Part shown: positions 41,340-47,735 of the stretch, one piece after another
Numbering within the stretch: position 1 is the first letter of the stretch
Layout: every line of letters starts with the position of its first letter
NCBI RefSeq assembly: GCF_000820105.1
Contig: NZ_CDDB01000025.1
Location: 1-47,735, forward strand
Source of the DNA: Aeromonas schubertii
GTDB lineage: Bacteria > Pseudomonadota > Gammaproteobacteria > Enterobacterales > Aeromonadaceae
Direction: 5' to 3'
DNA: 47,735 nt
Made by a program: the position numbers and the translations under genes
The notes under the pieces: model-generated
What the model saw: the letters and a program-made list of their open reading frames with translations, nothing else
What the model was told of the DNA's origin: nothing
Database searches by the model: none

Positions 41340-42992
41340 ATGAGATCATTTCAGTACGCCATTCTCTCTCTGGCGCTGGCTGCGGCCGGCTGTACCAGCT
41401 ATCAGCATCCTGAGCCGAAGGAGGCCAAGGATGCCCTGCGCGATGCACAAAGGCAGCCTGCCCCTGCGCTGGCGCTTCCCAGCGCGGTGCAGAGCGAGCT
41501 GCTGGCGCTTCCCGCGCCCAACCTGACCCCTCCTCCCATCGCGGAGAAGCGTCTGCGCATCGCCGCCCAGGAGGTAGAGGCCGCCGACTTCTTCGGCTCT
41601 CTGTTCAAGGGATCCCGCTACAGCGTGGCGGTTCACCCCGGAGTGAGCGGACTCATCACCCTGGAGCTCAAGGATGTGACCCTGACCGAGGCCCTCGCCA
41701 CCGTGGCCGACATGTATGGCTTCGATATTCAGCGTCGGGGCTATGTCTATCACATCTATCCGGCCGGGCTGCGTACCGAGACCATGCCGGTCAACTACCT
41801 GATGATGTCCCGCCGCGGCATGTCACGCACCACCGTCTCTACCGGCGGGGTGACCAACACCAATAACAACGACGGCAGCAGCGACTTTAACAACAGCAAC
41901 AGCAGTAGCGGCACCAGTAGCAATAACAGCGGTTCTGGCAACCAGACCACTGGCAACGGCACCCGCATCGAGACCGACAACGAGGCCGACTACTGGCGCG
42001 ACCTGCGCGAGGCCCTGCAGACCCTGATCGGCAATGGTGACGGGCGGGCTGTCATCGTCAGCCCCCAGGCGGGGCTGGTGACGGTGCGCGCCTATCCGGC
42101 CGAGCTCAAGGCGGTGAAGGGGTTCCTCAACCAGTCGGAAGAGCACCTCAAGCGGCAGGTGATCCTGGAGGCGCGGATCCTCGAGGTGGGCCTCAACGAG
42201 GGGTATGAGCAGGGAGTCGACTGGAGTGGTCTCTCCGCCAGTTGGGACGGTAATAAGGGCATCAGGAACGGGGAATCACTCGGTACCAGTAGCGTGGGTG
42301 CGACCAATGCCATCTTCAAGGCCATCGGCGGCGGTGCCGGCTTTACCATCTCGGATGGCAACTTCAACGTGGCGGTCAATCTGCTCAAGACCCAGGGGGA
42401 TGTGAATACCCTCTCCAGTCCCCGTGTCACCGCAACCAACAACCAGAAGGCGGTGATCAAGGTGGGGACGGACGAGTATTTTGTGACCGATGCCTCCACC
42501 ACGGTCACTACCTCGGGGACCAACCCCATCGTCACACCCAATGTCGAATTGACCCCCTTCTTCTCGGGCATTGCCCTGGACGTCACCCCCCAGATCGACG
42601 ATCAGGGCAAGGTACTGCTCCATATCCACCCCTCGGTGATCGATACCGAGGAGCAGAAGAAGAGCATCAAGGTAGGCTCTTCCGATGAGCTGGTACTCCC
42701 CCTGGCCAAGAGCTCGATCCGCGAGTCCGATACCGTGGTGCAGGCCAATAACGGTGACATCATCGTCATCGGCGGTCTGATGAAGACCGACAAGAAGGAG
42801 GTGGTGAGCAAGGTGCCCCTGCTGGGGGATATCCCCTGGGTGGGTGAGGCCTTTACCAACCGCAACGAGAAGACCCAGAAGGTGGAGCTGGTGATCATGC
42901 TCAAACCCACCATCGTCGAGAGCAACACCTGGCAACAGGAGCTGCAGCGCTCCAGCGAGCTGCTCGACAAGTGGTATCCGGCCGGACCTTAA
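41340..42992 (+). CDS. mshL: MSHA outer-membrane secretin MshL
   Basis: 550-residue lipoprotein secretin. The lipobox LAAAGC places the lipidated Cys at residue 18. An N-terminal STN-type domain (RYSVAVHPGVSGLITLELKD) and N1 domain lead to the secretin barrel (GDVNTLSSPRVTATNNQKAV; VVQANNGDIIVIGGLMKTDK; VPLLGDIPWVGEAF). Residues about 172-205 are an Asn/Ser/Gly-rich linker. It forms the pore for the pilus. Confidence 0.95.
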   Translation: MRSFQYAILSLALAAAGCTSYQHPEPKEAKDALRDAQRQPAPALALPSAVQSELLALPAPNLTPPPIAEKRLRIAAQEVEAADFFGSLFKGSRYSVAVHPGVSGLITLELKDVTLTEALATVADMYGFDIQRRGYVYHIYPAGLRTETMPVNYLMMSRRGMSRTTVSTGGVTNTNNNDGSSDFNNSNSSSGTSSNNSGSGNQTTGNGTRIETDNEADYWRDLREALQTLIGNGDGRAVIVSPQAGLVTVRAYPAELKAVKGFLNQSEEHLKRQVILEARILEVGLNEGYEQGVDWSGLSASWDGNKGIRNGESLGTSSVGATNAIFKAIGGGAGFTISDGNFNVAVNLLKTQGDVNTLSSPRVTATNNQKAVIKVGTDEYFVTDASTTVTTSGTNPIVTPNVELTPFFSGIALDVTPQIDDQGKVLLHIHPSVIDTEEQKKSIKVGSSDELVLPLAKSSIRESDTVVQANNGDIIVIGGLMKTDKKEVVSKVPLLGDIPWVGEAFTNRNEKTQKVELVIMLKPTIVESNTWQQELQRSSELLDKWYPAGP

Positions 42993-42995
42993 GCC

Positions 42996-43886
42996 ATGTA
43001 CCTGGAGCACTTCGGCCTGAGTGAGCCCCCCTTCGGGCTCACTCCCAACACCGGCTTCTACTACGGGCTGCCTCCCCATGAGGAGGCGCTCGAGGTGTTG
43101 CGCTGGGCGCTGGAGCAGGGGGAGGGTTTCATCAAGGTGACCGGCGAGGTGGGCACCGGCAAGACCCTGCTCTGCCGCAAGCTGCTCGGTGAGCTCGGCT
43201 CCGAGTCCCGACCGGTGCGCTGCGCCTGGTTGCCCAACCCGCACCTGACCCCGGACGAGCTGCGCGCGGCCCTGGCCCATGAACTTGGCATGGCGCGCCA
43301 GGAGGGGTGGGAGCTGGATCTCACCGATCGCCTGCACCGTCACCTCATCGCCCTGCACCAGCAGGGGTTTCGGGTGGTGGTGCTGATCGACGAGGCGCAG
43401 GCCCTGCCCGATGCGGCCCTGGAGGCGATCCGCCTGTTTGGCAACCTGGAGACGGAGTCGAGCAAGCTGCTTCAGGTGGTGCTGTTTGGCCAGCCCGAGC
43501 TCGACAGCCGGCTGGGCCAGGCGCACCTGCGCCAGCTGCGCCAGCGCATCGGTTTCTCCTATGCCTTGCGCCCCCTGCGCCGTGACGAGGCGCGCGCCTA
43601 TCTCGAGCACAGGCTGCAGGTCTCCGGTTATCGCGGTGCCCCCCTCTTCAGTGCCGCCGCCAACCGGCTACTGTGGCGCTCCGCCCGGGGTATCCCCCGG
43701 CTGCTCAATATCCTGGCCCACAAGAGCCTGATGTTGGCCTATGGCAAGGGGGTGCGTGAGGTGGGGCGCCCTCTGGTGCGCGAGGCGGTACGTGATACCG
43801 CCGATGCGAGGGGGCGGCGTGCGCCGCTCTGGTGGGGGCTGGGCATAGGGCTGCTGGCCCTGCTGGTCTGGGGGGCGAGCCGATGA
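42996..43886 (+). CDS. mshM: MSHA biogenesis ATPase MshM (ExeA/GspA-like)
   Basis: 296-residue AAA+ ATPase with N-terminal YLEHFGLSEPPFGLTPNTGF, Walker A GEVGTGKT at 50-57 and Walker B VVVLIDEAQ; a C-terminal membrane helix (PLWWGLGIGLLALLVWGA). GspA-type ATPases help place the secretin through the wall. The stop overlaps mshN. Confidence 0.93.
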   Translation: MYLEHFGLSEPPFGLTPNTGFYYGLPPHEEALEVLRWALEQGEGFIKVTGEVGTGKTLLCRKLLGELGSESRPVRCAWLPNPHLTPDELRAALAHELGMARQEGWELDLTDRLHRHLIALHQQGFRVVVLIDEAQALPDAALEAIRLFGNLETESSKLLQVVLFGQPELDSRLGQAHLRQLRQRIGFSYALRPLRRDEARAYLEHRLQVSGYRGAPLFSAAANRLLWRSARGIPRLLNILAHKSLMLAYGKGVREVGRPLVREAVRDTADARGRRAPLWWGLGIGLLALLVWGASR

Positions 43887-45022
43887 GCGTCATCAACCAG
43901 ATGCTTAACGATCTCGAGGCGCGCCGTCATCGGGAAGGAGAGGGCGCCCGCTATATGCCAGTGGCCCGCACGCCCCTCTGGCTGCTGGCCCTGGTGACCC
44001 TCACCTGCCTGGCAGGCCTGCTGCTGGTGGGGTGGCGGGGATGGCTCTACTGGCAGGCCGAGGAGGCCCGTCACCAGGCCTCGCCCGAGGTCGACAGCGT
44101 CGTGGTGCATCCCGCTGCCGGTGAGCCGGCAGAGCGGACCCAGATCGCGACCGTTTCGCCCCCTCATCCTGATGGCACAGGCATGGATACCCCCCGGCCG
44201 CCGCTCACCCCGACCCAGGTCGCCGAACCCGATACCGAGGTGGCCTTGCCCGTCCCGGATCGCGCGCTCTCTCACGAGGAAGAGCTGGTGGTGCCCCCCG
44301 GTGAGGATCCCGAGGCCTTTTACGCCCGCGTCGATGCCGCCTTGCAGCCCGAGCGCCAGGAGGAGGAGGCCCTCCAGGCCGGGGCGGCGGATCCGGCCCC
44401 CAAGGCTCCCCCCAAGAATCAGCTACGCATCGACAGGGTCTCTCTCTCCCCCGCCGAGCTGGCGGCGCTGGCCGACAAGAAGGCGAGCAGCGCCCTGGCC
44501 AGGGGTGATATGGCCGAGGCGGAGCGGCAATATGTGGATCTGCTGGAGCTACAGCCGCAGCAGGTGGCGCCACGCAAGCAACTGGCGGCCCTGCTCTATG
44601 GCCAGGGGCGCCTCGAGGAGGCCAATCGCCTGCTCGAGGAGGGGGTGCGTCGTCATCCGACCGAGCCCGATTTTCGCCTCTTGCTGGCCCGACTGGCACT
44701 GGCCACCGGGCAACAGTCCCAGGCCCTCAATTGGCTCGCCGGAGCGCGTCCACCGCTGCCTGGCAACCTCGACTACTACGCCACCTGGGCCGGTGTGGCC
44801 CAGGAGCTGGGCCACACCGGCGAGGCCCGGGATCTCTATCTGCAACTGCTGCGCAGCAAGCCCGACGAGGGACGCTGGTGGCTGGGGCTGGGGGTGGCCG
44901 AGGAGCGGCTGGGCAACGGGGCCCGTGCCCTCGATGCCTATCGCAGCGCCCAGCTGCACGGCGGGCTCGGCGATGCCTCGAGCCAGTGGCTGGGGCAGCG
45001 CATCGCCGCCCTGACCCCATGA
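43883..45022 (+). CDS. mshN: MSHA biogenesis protein MshN, TPR-containing
   Basis: 379-residue bitopic protein: SVINQMLNDLEARR at the N-terminus (the MshN/GspB-type start), membrane helix at about 34-58, a Pro-rich linker, and tetratricopeptide repeats from about 195 onward (ARGDMAEAERQYVDLLELQP, GQGRLEEANRLLEEGVRRHP). Probably partners MshM at the inner membrane. Confidence 0.9.
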   Translation: MSVINQMLNDLEARRHREGEGARYMPVARTPLWLLALVTLTCLAGLLLVGWRGWLYWQAEEARHQASPEVDSVVVHPAAGEPAERTQIATVSPPHPDGTGMDTPRPPLTPTQVAEPDTEVALPVPDRALSHEEELVVPPGEDPEAFYARVDAALQPERQEEEALQAGAADPAPKAPPKNQLRIDRVSLSPAELAALADKKASSALARGDMAEAERQYVDLLELQPQQVAPRKQLAALLYGQGRLEEANRLLEEGVRRHPTEPDFRLLLARLALATGQQSQALNWLAGARPPLPGNLDYYATWAGVAQELGHTGEARDLYLQLLRSKPDEGRWWLGLGVAEERLGNGARALDAYRSAQLHGGLGDASSQWLGQRIAALTP

Positions 45023-45035
45023 TGAAGGAGTAACC

Positions 45036-46745
45036 ATGGCACAACCCAGACTCAAGATGCGGCTCGGCGACCTGCTGGTGCAAGAGCAGATCGTCTCGGA
45101 CGATCAACTGCAGCTGGCCCTGCAGCAGCAGCGCCAGACCGGCCGCAAACTGGGGGCGACCCTGATCGAGCTCGGCTTCATCAGCGAGGTGCAGTTGCTG
45201 CAGTTTCTCGCCCGTCAGCTGGAGGTGCCCTTCTTCGATCTCAACACCCTCACCATAGACGTGGCGGCGGTGCAACTGCTGCCCGAGGTGCAGGCTCGTC
45301 GTTATCGGGCCCTGGCGGTCAATCGCAGTGACGACGTGGTGACGGTGGCCATGTCGGATCCGGCAGATCTCAGCGCCCTCGATGCGGTCGCGGCCCTGCT
45401 GGCACCGCGTCAGATGGCCCTGGCGGTGGCCCGGGAGGGGCAACTGCTCGACTATTTCGATCGCCTCTATCGCCGTACCCGCGAGATAGAGAGCTTCGCC
45501 GAGCAGCTGCGCGAGGAGTATCAGGAGGCGGACTTCGAGCTGGGTGGCAATAACCTGGAGGGGAGTGGCGAAGGGGAGGCGACGGTGGCCAAGCTGCTGC
45601 GCTCCCTGTTTGAGGATGCCGTTCAGGTGGGGGCCTCGGACATCCATATCGAGCCGGATGAGAAGGTGTTGCGCATTCGCCAGCGGATCGACGGCGTGCT
45701 GCACGAGAACGTGCTCAATGAAGTACGGATCGCCCAGGCGCTGGTGCTGCGCCTCAAGCTGGTGGCCGGCCTCGATATCTCGGAGAAGCGGCTGCCCCAG
45801 GATGGCCGCTTCAACATGAAGGTGCGCGGTCACGACGTGGATGTGCGTATCTCCACCATGCCGGTACAACACGGGGAGTCGGTGGTGATGCGTCTGCTGG
45901 ATCAGTCCGGCGGCCTGCTCTCCCTCGAAGATACCGGCATGCCGCCGGAGATCCTGGTGCGCTTCCGGCGCCAGCTCAAACGCCCCCATGGCATGATCCT
46001 GGTCACCGGTCCCACCGGGAGTGGCAAGACCACCACCCTCTACGGGGCGCTCTCGGAGATCAACCAGCCGAGCCACAAGATCATCACGGTAGAAGACCCG
46101 GTGGAGTACCGTATTCCCCGCATCAACCAGGTGCAGGTCAATACCAAGATAGGTCTTACCTTCTCCACCGTGCTGCGTTCGACCCTGCGTCAGGACCCTG
46201 ACATCCTGCTGGTGGGGGAGATGCGTGACAACGAGACGGTGGAGATAGGCCTGCGCGGCGCCATCACGGGCCACCTGGTGCTCACCACCCTGCACACCAA
46301 CGATGCGGTCACCAGCGCCCTGCGCCTCATCGACATGGGGGCGCCGGGCTATCTGGTGGCCAGCGCCCTGCGCGCCGTGGTGGCTCAGCGCCTGGTGCGC
46401 CGTCTGTGCGAGCACTGCCGCCAGCCGGCCGAGCCGGATCAGGCCCAGGCCACCTGGCTCGCCACCTTGAGCGGCGAGCGTCCCGGAGAGCATGTCTACC
46501 ACGCCGGACGGGGTTGCCAGAGTTGCAACTTCACCGGCTACCGGGGGCGGATCGGGGTCTATGAGCTGCTCGAGCTGGATCAGCCCATGATGGACGCCTT
46601 GCGTCGGGACGATGCCGAAGGTTTCGCCCGGGCCGCCCGGGAGCAGCCGCTCTATCGTCCCCTGGCCCTGGTGGCCCTGGACTATGCCCGCACCGGCGTT
46701 ACCTCGGTCGACGAGGTGCTGCGTCTGGCCGAGGATCTGGGGTAA
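45036..46745 (+). CDS. mshE: MSHA pilus extension ATPase MshE with c-di-GMP-binding MshEN domain
   Basis: 569-residue PilB/GspE-type motor ATPase. The N-terminus carries the two tandem MshEN motifs (beginning R9-L10-G11 in MRLGDLLVQEQIVSDDQL, and KLGATLIELGFISEVQLLQF), the established c-di-GMP site of V. cholerae MshE. The ATPase core has Walker A GPTGSGKT (325-332), the Asp box and Walker B (QDPDILLVGEMRD) and zinc-binding cysteines (LCEHCRQPA, CQSCNFTG). It ties pilus extension to c-di-GMP. Confidence 0.96.
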   Translation: MAQPRLKMRLGDLLVQEQIVSDDQLQLALQQQRQTGRKLGATLIELGFISEVQLLQFLARQLEVPFFDLNTLTIDVAAVQLLPEVQARRYRALAVNRSDDVVTVAMSDPADLSALDAVAALLAPRQMALAVAREGQLLDYFDRLYRRTREIESFAEQLREEYQEADFELGGNNLEGSGEGEATVAKLLRSLFEDAVQVGASDIHIEPDEKVLRIRQRIDGVLHENVLNEVRIAQALVLRLKLVAGLDISEKRLPQDGRFNMKVRGHDVDVRISTMPVQHGESVVMRLLDQSGGLLSLEDTGMPPEILVRFRRQLKRPHGMILVTGPTGSGKTTTLYGALSEINQPSHKIITVEDPVEYRIPRINQVQVNTKIGLTFSTVLRSTLRQDPDILLVGEMRDNETVEIGLRGAITGHLVLTTLHTNDAVTSALRLIDMGAPGYLVASALRAVVAQRLVRRLCEHCRQPAEPDQAQATWLATLSGERPGEHVYHAGRGCQSCNFTGYRGRIGVYELLELDQPMMDALRRDDAEGFARAAREQPLYRPLALVALDYARTGVTSVDEVLRLAEDLG

Positions 46746-46748
46746 GTC

Positions 46749-47735
46749 ATGGCTCACTTCATCTATCGGGGACGTGACAACCAGGGACGAGAGGCGCGCG
46801 GCGAGCTGGAGGCGGCGAGCGAGATGGCGGCCGCCGAGGCCCTGATGCGCCGGGGCATTCTGCCCACCGAGATCCGGCCCGGCAAGAAGAGTGCGGCGGC
46901 CATCGACTGGTCGCTGTTGCTCGAGCGGGGCGTGCGTCTCGAGGAGCTGGTCATCTTCACCCGCCAGATGTATGCCCTGACCCGGGCCGGTATCCCGATA
47001 TTGCGCGCCATGGCCGGCCTGGCCGAGAGCACCCACAGCAAGCCGCTCAAGCGTGCCCTGATGAACCTCGGCGAGGAGCTTGGCAACGGCAAGCCGCTCT
47101 CCACCGCCATGCAGGCCCATCCCAGGGTCTTTAGTTCTCTCTTTATCGCCATCATCCACGTGGGGGAGAACACGGGTCAGCTGGAGGAGGCCTTCCTGCA
47201 GTTGGCCAACTACTTCGAGCTGGAGCTGGAGACCCGCAAGCGGATCAAGACCGCCATGCGCTACCCCAGCTTCGTGCTGATCGCCATCGGTGTGGCCATG
47301 GTGATCCTCAATATTTTCGTCATTCCCACCTTCGCCGGCATGTTTGCCAAATTCGGGGTGGAGCTGCCGCTCGCCACCCGGATCCTGCTCGCCACCTCCC
47401 ACTTCTTCGTCCACTACTGGTGGTTGATGCTGGCGGCTCTGATCGGCTGCGTGCTGGGTTGGCGCTGGTGGACCGGTACGCCGGGAGGAAAACTCACCTG
47501 GCACCGCTGGCAACTGCGCCTGCCCATCGTCGGGGACATCATAGAGCGCTCCCTGCTGGCGCGCTTCTCCCGCAGCTTTGCCATGATGCTGCGCGCCGGT
47601 GTTCCCCTCAACACGGCCCTGACCCTGGTGGCCGAGGCGGTGGACAACGCCTGGATGGCCCACCGGATCCGCGACATGCGAAGCGGCATCGAGCGTGGCG
47701 AGAGCCTGCTGCGCACCGCCACCCAGAGTCACCTC
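46749..47735 (+). CDS. mshG: MSHA platform protein MshG (PilC/GspF-like), partial
   Basis: Inner-membrane platform protein on which the pilus is assembled. 329 codons are present before the window ends; the usual length is about 405. Starts MAHFIYRGRDNQGREARGEL; two T2SSF domains are visible (EELVIFTRQMYALTRAGIPI and LLARFSRSFAMMLRAGVPL) separated by membrane helices. Three bases after mshE. Confidence 0.94.
   Translation, partial: MAHFIYRGRDNQGREARGELEAASEMAAAEALMRRGILPTEIRPGKKSAAAIDWSLLLERGVRLEELVIFTRQMYALTRAGIPILRAMAGLAESTHSKPLKRALMNLGEELGNGKPLSTAMQAHPRVFSSLFIAIIHVGENTGQLEEAFLQLANYFELELETRKRIKTAMRYPSFVLIAIGVAMVILNIFVIPTFAGMFAKFGVELPLATRILLATSHFFVHYWWLMLAALIGCVLGWRWWTGTPGGKLTWHRWQLRLPIVGDIIERSLLARFSRSFAMMLRAGVPLNTALTLVAEAVDNAWMAHRIRDMRSGIERGESLLRTATQSHL

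Noticed and set aside
1-47735. CRISPR arrays, tRNA/rRNA genes, insertion sequences, attachment sites.
   Set aside because: I saw no regularly spaced repeats, tRNA-like cloverleafs, transposase genes or flanking direct repeats; base composition is even apart from the flagellin gene and short promoter regions.

Overview
The window is high-GC DNA, densely packed with genes, and most consistent with a gammaproteobacterium of the Aeromonas type. The evidence is a complete Vibrio/Aeromonas-style lateral (swarming) flagellar system with laf genes, next to the start of a mannose-sensitive haemagglutinin (MSHA) type IV pilus locus headed by a csrD/mshH gene. The genus is inferred from gene content and order. 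No rRNA, tRNA, insertion sequence or CRISPR array was seen.

Layout. (1) Positions 1-1561, minus strand: the 5' part of a nitronate monooxygenase-family gene and a secreted RNase T2 (RNase I-like). (2) Positions 1766-33951: a 38-gene lateral flagellar cluster. It runs fliMNPQR-flhBA (C-ring and export gate); a leader with a c-di-GMP-I riboswitch; lafK (sigma-54 activator)-fliEFGHIJ (MS-ring, switch, export ATPase); the minus-strand genes flgNM and flgA; flgBCDEFGHIJKL (rod, hook, rings, junction); lafW; lafA (flagellin); and lafBCXEFSTU (cap, chaperones, hook-length control, FliL, sigma-28, proton stator). (3) Positions 33957-35714: a PilZ-domain gene directly after the stator genes, a convergent lytic transglycosylase and a small three-helix membrane protein. 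(4) Positions 35970-47735: csrD/mshH, a minus-strand D-cysteine desulfhydrase/ACC deaminase-family gene, then mshI, a pilN-like gene and mshJKLMNE, with mshG running off the right edge.

How it fits together. The cluster encodes a whole second flagellum with its own regulators (LafK, LafS, FlgM) and stator (LafTU). It has no chemotaxis genes, and its FliM lacks the N-terminal CheY-binding motif. Cyclic di-GMP links recur along the window: the riboswitch before lafK, the PilZ protein after lafTU, the degenerate GGDEF-EAL protein CsrD/MshH, and the c-di-GMP-binding MshEN domain of the pilus ATPase MshE. A reasonable inference is that this is a swarm-versus-attach locus: high c-di-GMP would alter lafK expression and stator activity while favouring the MSHA pilus.

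The features I consider most worth follow-up are the riboswitch upstream of the lateral master regulator; a shared promoter-like motif (TAAA-N16-GTCGCT) at lafA and flgM with relatives at fliM and the small membrane-protein gene; the PilZ gene coupled to motAB; and a lateral FliG that appears to lack the conserved Asp-Asp pair of the torque helix.
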